This document shows, piece by piece, positions 1-11,278 of a stretch of 64,000 nucleotides of DNA (position 1 is its first letter; each line of letters begins with the position of its first letter). The DNA is from Anopheles merus (Eukaryota > Arthropoda > Insecta > Diptera > Culicidae): positions 3,666,273 through 3,730,272 of the forward strand of contig NC_054083.1 of the NCBI RefSeq assembly GCF_017562075.2, read 5' to 3'. Position numbers and translations under genes: made by a program. The notes under the pieces are model-generated. The model was not told the origin of the DNA, searched no databases, and saw nothing but the letters and a program-made list of their open reading frames with translations.

Positions 1-1
1 T

Positions 2-499
2 TATACCGATAAAATAAAGTTGTCAAGTTTCGATGGAAGTTATGTTGAAACTATAGGCCCAATGTTGGTACGCTTGTACATAGGAATATTTATATATTGT
101 GAGAAATTTCACATAGTGCAAGTTCTTTTGGTACCGGGAATTATTGGATCTGAGTTTTTAAGAAAATATGCAAGCAAGGTTGAAAGACATTTTCAAAACA
201 TTCTTTTAACAAAGCCGCACAACGAAGAAGAATCTAAAAAGGGAAATAATTTAGAAGGGAATGATGAAAACGATAAGGAAGAATTCTTGGAGAAGATAAA
301 CTCAGAAAAGAATGCACATGAATGCCTCTCATACTTGGAGGAAAAAGATGCAGATTGCGATTTACTTGGTAAGGGGAAAGAGGCAATAGGTGAAACGAGA
401 TATAAAGAATTATTAAACAAAATTAGTACCAACCATTTAGAGTTCCATGAAAAAACATGCATTACAAAAATAATAATGGATTTTTCTGATACATTTTAA
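2..499 (+). pseudogene. Gypsy protease C-terminal part and linker
   Basis: The frame open from base 2 to 499 encodes the flap and C-terminal half of a retropepsin. The stretch LVPGIIGSEFLRKY (about residues 37-50 of the readable part) matches the usual I-x-G-x-D/E-F-L signature near the end of Gypsy proteases. The active-site Asp lies before the window. A Lys/Glu-rich linker follows and ends in a stop at 497-499. RT sequence resumes nine bases later in another frame, so a small deletion or frameshift separates protease from RT. There is no reason to think this ORF is translated on its own. Confidence 0.7.
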
Positions 500-507
500 G
501 CAAAAGT

Positions 508-597
508 CCGTGGAATTCACCTGTTATGTGTATTCCGAAAAAGACGGACGAAAATGAAAAAAAGAAATATCGTATTGTCGTAGATTTCCGGGCACTT
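508..597 (+). pseudogene. Gypsy reverse transcriptase, first finger segment
   Basis: This stretch encodes the typical RT entry SPWNSPVMCIPKK, an acidic/lysine run, then YRIVVDFRAL. It is cut exactly at DFRAL by the poly-T end of the minus-strand I-type element. The 15 bases at 583-597 reappear at 11678-11692, where the RT reading resumes with RALNQITKPF. The duplication proves the two pieces were once contiguous. Confidence 0.85.
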
Positions 598-1433
598 TTT
601 TTTTTTTATTCGGTAGGGACGGCTTTGCCGTATTGCTTAAAATTAGAGTACATATAAATTCAGTTTAATCTTTAATGCACGACTGTTGCGAGACATTTCC
701 TTCTCGCAGCTTTAGGAGGGCACCATATCCCGGGTGTGCTCGGACGTTGCAGTCAAAATCCGATCCTTGTCCTTGTCGAGTGGTCCAATAAGAGGGGGCA
801 GAGGTCGAGATCATATGCTTCGTCATTATCCTGTGGAAAAGAAATTTTCCAAGGCTTGCTCGAATTCTTTTGGTTCGTTCTTGTCCGTTCAAGTAGTCCG
901 CTCTTGTCCGTGGGCATTGCAGGGGTCTTAATCCAATCCATATTCCAGGGCTCTTTGGCATGGTTAGTTTGCATCATTCTGCATTCTTGCCTCTGGTAGC
1001 AGAGTTGAGGTGCTTTGAGAACTCATGCGGAACTCTTTTTGAATAGTTTATCTTTACAAGGACTTCGTCCATGCAAAGACCTTCTGTCTCAAGCTGTAGC
1101 TGACCCAACATCCATACAAACCACGCTCATTCATTCATTCATTCATACGTACAGTCATTCATCACAAGCAAACTAGCGATTTACAACATGTAGCACAAAG
1201 ACAAACAGATGGAATGGGAGTGGGATACATAACTCATTCAGCCAGCCATGCAAGAGCAAGCCGCACGACGATGATACATGACCGCACCCCGCTGCCAAAA
1301 ACCGCGAAAATGTTACGAGGGAGCAAGTCCCTCCATAGCACCCCGCGACCCATGCCATCGGCGTGAGAGTGCATGACAACGACCAACGACCAACCAATAC
1401 ACAGCCAGCCACAATAGCTCTGTTATAGGAATA
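598..1433 (-). other. 3' UTR and poly-A end of the I-type element
   Basis: Between the ORF2 stop (1434-1436) and the poly-T at 598-607 there is no credible ORF. A short ATTC repeat (about 1130-1147) lies inside. The long 3' UTR ending in poly-A fits the I group. Short open frames on either strand here look like chance. Confidence 0.7.
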
Positions 1434-2608
1434 TTACACAGTTAATCCGTTAGCCCTGCAGAACTCAAAGATGATCCTTAGAAGGCTCCAGTCTGACCCA
1501 GCTAGTATATCCCGGATGGGAACACCAGGAGATCTTCCCTGCTTTTCGACTGCATCCAACAAAGTGGGTCGTGCAGCCTCGTATTCCACGCAAGACCATA
1601 GAAGATGGTCTATGTCGTGAAATCCAAGGCCGCAGCCACATGCTTTTGTGTCGACCTGTCCTATACGCTGGAGATGTGCACCCAATGCGAAATGATTAGA
1701 CCTAAGTCTAGACATCATTCGAATGAATGCACACTCTCCAGAGATGTCGCGAAACCAAGGTTTCAAAGAAACTCTAGGAGAGATCGAGTACAGGAACCTC
1801 CCAAGTTCATCCGTGTCCCACAAGCCCTGCCAGCGTTCAATGCAGAAAGCTTGTGGGGCCCGTAAGAACTCGTGAGGGAGGATAGGTCTATCGTAAAAAG
1901 ACCCTTCCGAAGCACCCTTCTTGGCCAAATGGTCTGCTTTCTCGTTTCCTAAGATGCCGCAATGAGCAGGCAACCATACCAGGGATATTCGAAACGATCT
2001 TTCAAACAGGGAGCTTAGGACTTTTAAAATTTCTTTTAAAAAATAGTCTGGGCTCTTAATAGCCTTCACGGATTTTAATGCTTCAAGAGCACTTAAGCTG
2101 TCTGAAAAAATTACATACTGATCCGCAGGGCATGCACTTATCAACAGTAAGGCATAAAAGATTACGGCGAGCTCCGCTACATAAACTGAGCATGGTTGGC
2201 GTAATTTAAAATATGCTTCGGTACACGTGCTATATACACCAAAACCAATGCCCTGCTCTGATGAGGATCCGTCAGTGTAAAAGTGGTTTACATTTGGTTG
2301 GCCATGTCTTTCCACAAAAATGTTGGGAATTGTCATCCAGCGAAGATTATCAGGGATAGTTTTAATTGCCTCCCTCAACGAGGTATCTACACTTAAAATG
2401 GAACTGTAGGACTCTGGTAAGCTGGCACTACTAATGTTTTGAAAACTACTAGGGTGCACCTGTAGAGAAATAAAATCACGATAGACCTTCATGATTTTGC
2501 ATTTAGAACCTATCTCTTGCAGTGTTTGAAAGTTCTCGATTATCAAGGGATTTGATACTGTAGAGCGGACGAAAAGGCGAAGCGATAGTAGCTCAAAACG
2601 AAGCTTTA
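1434..2608 (-). pseudogene. I-type ORF2, C-terminal part: RNase H and terminal Cys/His motif
   Basis: Reading from 2608 down to the TAA at 1434-1436, the frame continues ORF2 past the nested LTR element (the code joins at 7349/2608). All four RNase H residues are visible: FYTDGS (D), VAELAV (E), FSDSLSALEAL (D) and NEKADHLAK (D). An ACGCGLGFHDIDHLLWSC motif near the C-terminus is a Cys/His cluster seen in I-group ORF2 proteins. This portion has no stops from 2546 to 1434. Its role is to degrade the RNA strand during target-primed reverse transcription. The segment is well preserved, unlike the EN-RT part upstream. Confidence 0.85.
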
Positions 2609-2612
2609 GCGG
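2609..2612. repeat. Target-site duplication (gcgg), left copy, for the gag-only LTR element
   Basis: gcgg occurs immediately before the left LTR (2609-2612) and immediately after the right LTR (7345-7348). Four bases is the usual duplication length for Gypsy-type integrases, so the missing integrase was probably supplied by a Gypsy element in trans. Confidence 0.85.
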
Positions 2613-3427
2613 TGTAGCATATCTGCTATACAGAACTTATTATAATACACACTATCAGCTATAGACACATTGTAACACACTTTAGAAAGCCAAACCACCC
2701 ATTGTTACACATTCATTATAACACATTCAGCAAATCAGATCATACCATAGCACCGCAACCGGAAGAGTTCAGGCCGTCCATTCAAACAAATAACAGACGT
2801 GACACACTTATCAAAAACAACCGAAACGGGCAACATAAGCAATTCAAGCGTTACTGCAGCAAAGTGGACAAACAGAGAACGCATAGCAACTTATTGCTAA
2901 AAGCGCAGTGTAGGCAAAGATCGACGAACGGACCCGTTCTTTAGCTAGAACAGTTTATACTTTCCAGAACCTTCGTAAAAACATAGACACCTCACTCCAA
3001 TATAATGTATAAATTGCACCTCATATCAATAACCTTTAATTAGGACAAAAACACATTCCAAAACCAAATGTACGAAACTTATTGAGTATAAATAAAACCA
3101 AATCCGACCGTGGCAGGTCAGATTCGTTCGGACTGCCAAGATAGGACGTTACGCTTCCTAATACTTCACCTTCCAACTTATTTCAAGAGTTTAGTTATGT
3201 CCCCCTACCCAAGGTAAGGCTTCTAAACTCCAACGTTTCCAGTAAGGGAAACCTCCTAAAGGTTTCTATGATCGCCTGGACGATCAAGTGTTGAAAAGTC
3301 CGCTTCGAACAAAGTCTTATTCCACTTCGACTCATGTCAGTAAAAACTGACCTATCGCGACGGTTACTTGAGGTACAGTTGTACGCTCATCATATGGCGA
3401 CCGTAGCTATCGCCCTAACCCATTACA
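2613..3427 (+). repeat. Left LTR of the gag-only element
   Basis: 815 bp, starting tgtagcatat and ending cccattaca (TG...CA). It matches 6529-7344 with roughly four differences, for example ccaccc/ccacacc, attgc/atggc, cttcacc/cttcgcc and cgactc/cggctc. A short open frame at 2702-2944 occurs in both LTRs but has no recognisable product and is probably chance. Confidence 0.92.
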
Positions 3428-3443
3428 TGGCGACCGTGACCAT
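3428..3443 (+). other. Probable primer-binding site after the left LTR
   Basis: tggcgaccgtgacc begins directly after the LTR's terminal CA, the position of a tRNA primer-binding site. The TGG start complements a tRNA CCA end. I recall similar sites in mdg1/412-like Gypsy elements that use tRNA-Arg, but I could not check the tRNA here. Confidence 0.6.
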
Positions 3444-4640
3444 AATCTGCAATCGACGGGCAGATTTGTTAACAAAGTGAATTCAAGCAAAATGTGATAC
3501 GTACAACGGTAACGTACAGCGTAAGTGTCGTATGACGAACCAAAAGTATTGTGACCATAACCGGCATTCGACGGAAAGTGCAAAAAGTGTCAAATGTGCA
3601 AATTTATATGGAACATTCTACAACGCAGCTGGCACAAGTGACCCATATATATATAAAAAACAATAACGATAATTGAGCGGCCAGAAACAAGTAGAGTGTG
3701 GTGTATAAAATGATAATTCATCGAAAATATAAGTGATGAATCGTTTGAAAAAATAATGTATACGGTGAACAACAACTATGCGTTATTATGCAAAAAAGGT
3801 TAGTGACAACCTACCCCAACGTGCAGAAATGCAACAAGTTATAAATAAACACTTAAGTGATCGGTTTGCAAAGTAGAGCAGACTTGAAGTGAGACGGAAC
3901 GCATAAAGTCCAACGTAAGCGGAAATAACAAATAACGATGTCACCATCATACAGACACAGTGCAGTTACCATTAGCGATACGTATGTAAAAATGATGTTC
4001 ATCTAAAAGGTGATAGAGTGAACGGCGAGACTACGGCCCACGAGATGTAACCAGGGTGATTGAATGGAACAACCGTTCCCAACGTGGAAGACGAAAAGAC
4101 GAGACGAGCTCACTGCCAAATATGGATTGGCAGACACGAATGGACAAAGGGTCCCAATCAGACAAGACATCGAGCGACGACTGATGACATCGTAGAAATT
4201 CATATCAAACACCAAGCACGGATTAAAACACCAAGCACCGGTAACGAGCGTAGCATCATCATGAGCAGCAACAACAAAAATACATGCTATGTATTTAAAA
4301 AAAGGTACCGTAAATTTAAAATTTTACTGATGAGACTGCATAAATGCAAAAATAGTAACAAAAAAAAACAGGTCAGGAATTTACTTTAATTATCTATAGA
4401 CTATAACAATACTAACAATAACGAAACTGAATGATGCAAAAACTATTAGAAAATATATTTAAAAAAATCAGATATAATTTATGATCAGGCGAAACAGCTG
4501 AACAACTACAGGCTCTGTGCATTAACAACATTAAGGGAAAATACTTAGGAAATTTACGACATTATCAGAGAACCAATTTGAAATGGCTCAAATTATGGAA
4601 TTGATTAAAATCACCACTTCTCTCATATCAAAATATATGA
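3444..4640 (+). other. Long leader of the gag-only element
   Basis: About 1.2 kb precedes the recognisable gag. An ATG-initiated frame at 4060-4389 (109 codons, basic, no known motif) could be a small leader ORF or chance. Repeats resembling the LTR end (gcattcgacggaaag, caatcgacgggcaga) lie near 3450-3580. Nothing else was recognised. Confidence 0.4.
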
Positions 4641-5779
4641 ATGAGAAAGAGAAATGAGAAAGATTTGAAAGATGTGGTGTCAAATTTAAACGTACTAAAG
4701 AAAATAGTAAATCTAGAAAATAAAGAAACAATAATAGAACTGGTATTAGGACGTCTTACAGGAAAACCGCGAAGTGTCGTAGGGAAAACCCCAACCTCAA
4801 TTGAAGAAATAGTTAGCAAATTACAAAACAGGTGCAGCATAAAGGTAGCACCAGAGATCATAGTATTGAAAATGGATAGTACTAAACAGACGGGAACAAT
4901 AGAAGATTTTGGAAGCGTTATTGAAAAACTAACCCAACAACTAGAAGAAGCATACATTGCAGAAGAGATAGCACCAGAAGTAGCCAGAAAAAAGCAACTA
5001 AATCAGGAATCAGTGCATTGAGTTATGGACTCAAAGATTTTGAGACCAAAATTATAATGAGATCGAGTAAATTCGAAACCTTGCATGAAGCAATAGAGCG
5101 AGCAGTAGAGTTGGAGCTAGAAGACAGAATGAAAAAGGGAAAGAATGATCATATAAAGATCCTATATTCAAACGCTACCAGGAACAATAGAGGGTATGGA
5201 AACAACTACCAGGGAAGTAACAATTTCAACGAATTCCCAAATAATAACAGATTTCATACACAAAACCCACCCAGGTTCCCACCCGTTAAATATGGACAGA
5301 ACAACAATAGAAGCAACAATAGGCATTTTCAACATAAAGATACCCTAATTAATTATCAAATTTACCCAAATTTAAATCAATCAATAACAACTCAAACGCC
5401 ATCCGACAACTACAGTTATAGAAATAATAGCAATTACAGTTTCCATAAACGCCACTCTCAGTTAAACAATTGTAGCAGTAACAATCAAGTTAACCAAGGA
5501 TATAATAATCGCGAATACAACTATAACAACAGTAGTCAAAACAATTCCAAAAAAATCAAATGCTTTTATATAAAAACAGAACAAAACAATCATACACAAT
5601 TGAATAATAATATTAAACAACAGAAAAGTCGTACTTACAATCTAAATTACGAAAACTATACAAATACGAATCAAATGAACGATCAAACTCATAAAGATTA
5701 TAAAAATATTAAAAGCAAAACGAACTATAGTAACAGAAAATTTGAAGATAAATTAAAAAAGAAGAAATGCATTAAATAA
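4641..5779 (+). pseudogene. Gag-like protein with Asn-rich tail (one frameshift)
   Basis: Two frames, 4641-5021 and 5018-5779, join by one frameshift near 5020 into about 378 residues. The first part includes LGRLTGKPRSVVGKTPTSIEEIV, typical of capsid regions of Gypsy gag, followed after the shift by YGLKDFETKIIMRSSKFETLHEAIERA, also capsid-like. From about residue 170 the protein turns into an Asn/Tyr/Gln-rich, basic, low-complexity tail. One Cys pattern (KCFYIKTEQNNHTQ) looks like a decayed CCHC knuckle. Gag would package the element RNA; with no pol downstream, replication would need a helper. The frameshift may be a post-insertion mutation or a programmed site, which I cannot tell. Confidence 0.65.
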
Positions 5780-5795
5780 TGAAACAATTAATGGT

Positions 5796-6404
5796 ATGAT
5801 ACGGTCTAGAGACTCTGAAAGAATATTTAAGGAGAATAATTACTTAACAAAAGAATGTGAAAATGATACTAACCATGATTATAAACATAAAAACAAACAA
5901 CATATGCAAATGATTACAACAAGTAATGACAACGAGAAAAATATTGTTCAAGAACAAGTAACAGATAGTTTATTACTGCTAGATAACACGGAAATAAATA
6001 ATGAGATTCTTTGTAACGAAAATCATGCAACCGAGCTAAAACATATTATGAGAAGAAAACGTAGCATCAAATCAAAGAAGAAGTATATAAAAGAACTAAA
6101 CAATGAATTATATTGCCAGGATAAAACGGCTAGAAAAATGAATTATTCCACATTATGTGATGTAAATGTGAAAGAACCAAGAAGAACTATTGCTTACCAA
6201 AAATATCTAAAAGAGCTCCTGGTAAAATTTCATAATGTTATCTACAGGCTAAAAGTAATAACATCTATAAAAGCAGAAAACTCTATAAACGAGCTAAACA
6301 AACTATTTATAGAAAAATCAAAATATTTCATAAGAAAATTAAATATTCCCAATCCATTACCTCTAGATATTAGATCTACTTACATAAAATATTACCCACC
6401 TTAA
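5796..6404 (+). CDS. Unknown Lys/Asn-rich ORF in the gag-only LTR element
   Basis: Open from the ATG at 5796 to the TAA at 6404 (202 residues), with flanking codons open further upstream. It is basic and rich in Lys, Asn and Glu, with a cluster MRRKRSIKSKKKY about residue 84 and a C-terminal half predicted by eye to be helical. I see no signal peptide, membrane segment, protease, RT or integrase motif. It sits where pol should begin and ends about 120 bases before the polypurine tract. It could be a continued gag tail, a pol remnant too decayed to recognise, or a new accessory ORF. I do not assign a function. Confidence 0.4.
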   Translation: MIRSRDSERIFKENNYLTKECENDTNHDYKHKNKQHMQMITTSNDNEKNIVQEQVTDSLLLLDNTEINNEILCNENHATELKHIMRRKRSIKSKKKYIKELNNELYCQDKTARKMNYSTLCDVNVKEPRRTIAYQKYLKELLVKFHNVIYRLKVITSIKAENSINELNKLFIEKSKYFIRKLNIPNPLPLDIRSTYIKYYPP

Positions 6405-6516
6405 GAAATAAGAAATGATTTTATAAGTAAATCAAAAAAAATATATAGCAACAACTCCGTTTAATTAAATGAAAAAGAATAACTTCAAACAATTTCATTA
6501 TTTTTGTTATTCTCCT

Positions 6517-6528
6517 AAAGGGAGGAGG
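6517..6528 (+). other. Polypurine tract of the gag-only element
   Basis: aaagggaggagg lies directly against the start of the right LTR, where plus-strand DNA synthesis would be primed. Its conservation supports recent mobility. Confidence 0.75.
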
Positions 6529-7344
6529 TGTAGCATATCTGCTATACAGAACTTATTATAATACACACTATCAGCTATAGACACATTGTAACACACTTTA
6601 GAAAGCCAAACCACACCATTGTTACACATTCATTATAACACATTCAGCAAATCAGATCATACCATAGCACCGCAACCGGAAGAGTTCAGGCCGTCCATTC
6701 AAACAAATAACAGACGTGACACACTTATCAAAAACAACCGAAACGGGCAACATAAGCAATTCAAGCGTTACTGCAGCAAAGTGGACAAACAGAGAACGCA
6801 TAGCAACTTATTGCTAAAAGCGCAGTGTAGGCAAAGATCGACGAACGGACCCGTTCTTTAGCTAGAACAGTTTATACTTTCCAGAACCTTCGTAAAAACA
6901 TAGACACCTCACTCCAATATAATGTATAAATGGCACCTCATATCAATAACCTTTAATTAGGACAAAAACACATTCCAAAACCAAATGTACGAAACTTATT
7001 GAGTATAAATAAAACCAAATCCGACCGTGGCAGGTCAGATTCGTTCGGACTGCCAAGATAGGACGTTACGCTTCCTAATACTTCGCCTTCCAACTTATTT
7101 CAAGAGTTTAGTTATGTCCCCCTACCCAAGGTAAGGCTTCTAAACTCCAACGTTTCCAGTAAGGGAAACCTCCTAAAGGTTTCTATGATCGCCTGGACGA
7201 TCAAGTGTTGAAAAGTCCGCTTCGAACAAAGTCTTATTCCACTTCGGCTCATGTCAGTAAAAACTGACCTATCGCGACGGTTACTTGAGGTACAGTTGTA
7301 CGCTCATCATATGGCGACCGTAGCTATCGCCCTAACCCATTACA
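6529..7344 (+). repeat. Right LTR of the gag-only element
   Basis: 816 bp direct repeat of 2613-3427, ending cccattaca. It is followed at 7345-7348 by the gcgg target-site duplication and then by the rest of the I-type RT. Confidence 0.92.
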
Positions 7345-7348
7345 GCGG

Positions 7349-9901
7349 CATCACTCCGGACATCACTTCGAGTGACATGTTGTGAGTCGACTTCATGCTA
7401 CCTAGTGCGATTCTAAGACAACGGTACTGAATCCTCTCAAGTCGGATTAGATGCGACTTGGCTGCCCAGTGGAAGCATATGCAACCATACTCCAAGACGG
7501 ACAGTATCGTTGTCTTATATAGTTTAAGGACGTCTTTGGGATGTGCACCCCACCAGAGTCCGGTAATCATTCTGAGAAAATTGATTCGTCTTGTACACTT
7601 CTGTACCAGATAGTCAATATGTGTCCTCCATACATTTTTGCTATCAAACCAAACCCCTAGGTATCGAAAAGATCTGGAAATGGATATCTTTTTACCATAT
7701 AAAAAGATATGGTCGACCTTTGGGTCGACCAAATTCAAGCGTCTATTACTCTCAGTGTTGTAAAAGAAAGAGAATATCAGCATTTCCGTTTTCTCTGGAG
7801 AAAACTCGATACCTAGGTTTGTGGCCCACACTTCTAAATTGTTAAGTGTGGTTTGCAAAGGACTTTGAAGGTCGGCGATGTTGTTGCTGGCGACTGATAC
7901 AACACCGTCGTTCGCCAATTGCCTTAGGTTACAGCCAGGTGCAAGGCATGCATCAATATCGTTCACATAAAAATTATACAACAAGGGGCTCAAACAGGAC
8001 CCTTGTGGTAGTCCATAGTAACTGACTCAACGAATGTTCATGTGACCATTGTCGAAATTCATTGCATTTTCCGAAAGGAGGTTGAATAAGACGTTATTCA
8101 GTCTTGGGGTTAAGCCCGCAGATGATAACTTTTGACACAGAACATTGACTGATACTGAGTCAAAAGCCCCCTTGATGTCAAGAAATGCAGATGCCATCAT
8201 TTCTTTACGAGAATGAGCCATCTCGATTTCGGACACAAGCAGCGCCAAGCAATCGTTGGTACCCTTGCCTTTGCGAAAGCCAAATTGGGTACTTGACAAG
8301 AGGCCTTTGGATTCAAGCCAATTGTCCAGTCTAAAAAGAATCATTTTCTCAAATAATTTTCGCAGACAAGATAACATTGCTATCGGTCGATATGAGTTGT
8401 ATTCTGATGCCGGTTTACCAGGTTTCAAAAGGGTGACTACTTTCACTTCTCTCCACTCCAACGGGACGGTGTTAAGCTCCAACATAATGTTGAATAATCT
8501 CAACAGTCGTTTCCTCGCCAGATCTGGCAAATTATGGAGCAATTTGTTCCGAATCAGATCCAGTCCTGGAGACGAATTATTGCTGGAGTACAGAGCAAGC
8601 GATAGCTCAACCATTGTGAACGGTGAATCCATTTGCGGATCACTCCCATGAGCACTCTGTTGAAATGGAGGTGCTTGAGCGAAATCAGGACAGACTTTTT
8701 GTGCAAATGGCTCTAGCCATGCCCCAGAAACCCTTTCGCTCTCGTTTGTTGCTTTGCTGTTGCGCATCCTTTTCGCCATGCTCTGAAGCTCCGTTAGCGA
8801 AGTGGAAGGCTTGAGGTTTTTGACATACCTCGGCCAGTATGACCTTTTTTTTGCTTTAAGCAAGTTTTTGCACCTACGCTCCAGGCCTCTATAATGAATG
8901 TATAGATCCATGGAACCGGTGTCTCTATACCTGGCAAAAGCCTTCCGCTTCGCTGAGAATGCCGCTTTACAATCCGCGTCCCACCAAGGAGTGGGTGGTC
9001 TTTTAAAAATCCTTGCCTGGGGGGGGCGGCCTCGTTTGGGCACCGAGGGCGCACTCGTTTATCGCCATAACGAGATTTGCATACTCCTCATTTACGGAGA
9101 AACTGGGTTCTACGCGGATTAGCAAAGCGGTCATTTGGTCGCCGTATTTCGTCCAGTCGATGTTCCTCGTTAAGTCACAATTAACGGGGACTTGATCGAC
9201 TGTGCGACTCCTCTTGATAATCGAGATCTTTATTGGCAGATGGTCGCTTTTCCAAGCGGGTCTTGGATTACCTTCCACATAGAATCCAGCCCTAAAGACG
9301 ATGAACAAAGAGATAGGTCTATTGCGCTGGGTCGTGCCATAGGTGAGGGCACCCTAGTTGCTTCGCCAGAGTTTAAAATCGTCAAACTGTATGTGTCGCA
9401 GATATCCCTAATGATTGGTGCACGATTATCGTCATGCGTACAACCCCAATCTGATCCATGGGCGTTAAAGTCGCCCAGGATGAAAAACGGTTTTGGTAGT
9501 ACCGTTACTAGGGTTTCAAGATCCTTTTTGATCTTCTTTGGGTCCAGATTGGCTCCCGGTGGGATATAAATTGAAGCAATAGAAACGTCAAGATCCCCTA
9601 GTTTTGTCTGTATAGCGACGTATTCGATTCCCTCTGGTGTGGGGAGGGGTATTCTGTAGAAGCAGTGACTACTTCGAATACCAATTACTACTCCTCCACC
9701 ACGCCTATCACTAGCTGGATCATGTCGATCTTGACGAATAATATTATATCCCGGGAAGGTAATATTTTTATCGGGTGAGAGCCAAGTTTCGCTTAGGGCA
9801 AATGCGTTACAATTGTGTTGCCCTATCAATACTTTAAAAGAGTCAATTTTTCCCAAAAAACTTCTACAGTTCCATTGTAGTAAAGTGGTCATTGGAGGCA
9901 T
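7349..9901 (-). pseudogene. I-type ORF2, N-terminal part: APE endonuclease and reverse transcriptase
   Basis: Minus-strand ORF2 starts at the ATG at 9901, which overlaps the ORF1 stop. The endonuclease (9901-9230) shows LQWNCRSF, LSETWL, ILGDFNAHGSDW and, after a frameshift near 9250, SDHLPI. RT follows (9043-8027 and, after another shift near 8025, 7993-7349): PGKPASEYNSYRPIAML, AFLDIKGAFDSV, GLPQGSCLSPLLYNFYVND. The expected A-D-D active site reads LANDGV, so the first catalytic Asp is Asn. The enzyme would nick DNA and copy the element RNA at the nick. The frameshifts and the D-to-N change mark a dead copy. The code continues at 2608 beyond the nested LTR element. Confidence 0.85.
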
Positions 9902-11278
9902 TAATCATCCAAGCGGACCATCATACTGAGACATGGCCATTTTGATAACCATTGCCTGACCATTCCTCTTAGGAAAGGAAATGCCAAAGGAATTATCCCG
10001 GATATGGATTCCGCGAGGGAAAGGGAGTCTAGGAGGGATTGTAAGATTTCTGTCAGGCTTGGGAGGGATTGCCTGGAGAAGGGTCTGGGTTCACTGGGGA
10101 AAGCCAGATTGATAGGATTGGGAGGGTTACGGGAAGGTGGACGAGTACGAACATCACGTGGGGGCATGGGACGCTGGGATTGGCGTTGGGTCGCATTAAC
10201 GTGACGTCGAGGTGCCTTTTTAGGGGGAACAGTTTTGTTTTTCCGGATCCCTTTGATTGACACCCTCGGTGTAATCGATCTTTTCACTCCTGTTAGAGGG
10301 GCCAGATTGGGCAACGGTTCATTACCCTCAAGAAGTGAGAGTGTATCGAACGGATTCACTTCTGAGGTTTTCTTCAAAACATCGGCGAATGACCTCTTTG
10401 AATTATAAAGGACGGCTTTTTTATGCTCGGCCTGCGTTTTGCGGTACACTGAACAAGTAGACACTTCGTGCCATTCCTGTTTGCAATGAACGCACTTTTG
10501 GGTGTCAGCCTTGCATTCTGCCGTAGAATGCGGTCCTTTGCACTTACCGCACCTAACAGAGTTGGTACAGTAAGGCTCGGAATGTCCAATCTGGCTGCAT
10601 TTAGAACAGCCACCTTTGTAACAAAGGGTCGACGGATGGGTACCCGCAAACCCTCGAAGTACAGCGTGTTCGGCAGTACTGTACCCTCGAAAGTGATCCG
10701 GAGTGAGGAAGTCTCACGGAACACCTTCTTTCCGTCAACCATTTTCGAAGCGTACAGTTTTTTCACTTCGAGGACCTTGATACGAGGCGAGGATTGATAA
10801 AGGAATGCCCCTTGTCCGTATTGAAGGATATCCTCTAAGGGGTATTCAAAGTCATCTACCACACCGATGACTTCCACCAATCCACCGGGAATATAAACCC
10901 GGTAATCCTCCGTATAGTCCGGATCGGCCACAATTGCATTGGCCTGCACCCGGTCCTTTGCGGTGACACGCAACTTCTTTGGATGCAGTCGGATGACGTC
11001 CAAAACACCCGGGTATTTTTTGTAGATCGATGCTGTGATCGATCTAACGTCAAGCGGCTTGGTACGAGGCATAAAAAAAAAACATTATGTGCCCCGTTAA
11101 AAGAAGCATGATACGTTTTTGTCCTTGATTTTAAATTAGCTTTAGCAGAATCATCTCGCGATGTTGAAGCCAAAGGTTCATGTAAAACTTTTTTTTTGGC
11201 CATCTGCCCTGGGTCAGAACTTTTGCGCTTCACTGTAATGAAGCCTTTATCGGATTCATCCATGGGCTCCGCCTCCAT
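9901..11278 (-). pseudogene. I-type ORF1: nucleic-acid-binding gag-like protein with three CCHC knuckles
   Basis: The ATG at 11278 opens a Lys-rich N-terminus. A frameshift in a run of A/T at about 11070-11081 joins it to the frame beginning at 11072, and a second shift near 10620-10640 leads to the zinc region. Three knuckles follow: CSKCSQIGHSEPYC, CGKCKGPHSTAEC and CVHCKQEWHEVSTC (about 10612-10455), then a Pro/Arg-rich tail. Such proteins coat the element RNA. The stop TAA at 9901-9903 overlaps the ORF2 ATG as TAATG, an arrangement known to support reinitiation in some non-LTR elements. Length about 455 residues, usual for the clade. Confidence 0.82.

Larger units (their letters stand above)
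2613..7344 (+). mobile_element. Non-autonomous LTR retrotransposon carrying gag but no pol
   Basis: Two direct LTRs (2613-3427 and 6529-7344) bracket only 3.1 kb. Inside are a primer-binding site, a long leader, a frameshifted gag-like region rich in Asn and Lys, an unknown ORF and a polypurine tract. I find no protease, RT, RNase H or integrase motif on either strand. The LTRs differ by about four changes, so the insertion is recent; it must have been reverse-transcribed and integrated by enzymes from another element. The 4-bp duplication and the gag type point to a Gypsy-class partner, perhaps of the mdg1/412 group. It interrupts the I-type ORF2 and is therefore the youngest layer of this part of the stack. 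Confidence 0.85.

Noticed and set aside
665..999. Overlapping short ORFs on both strands
   Set aside because: They lie in the 3' UTR of the I-type element, with no family similarity.
2702..2944. 80-codon ORF present twice (also 6619-6861)
   Set aside because: It lies inside the LTRs, so its duplication is explained by LTR identity; no protein motif.
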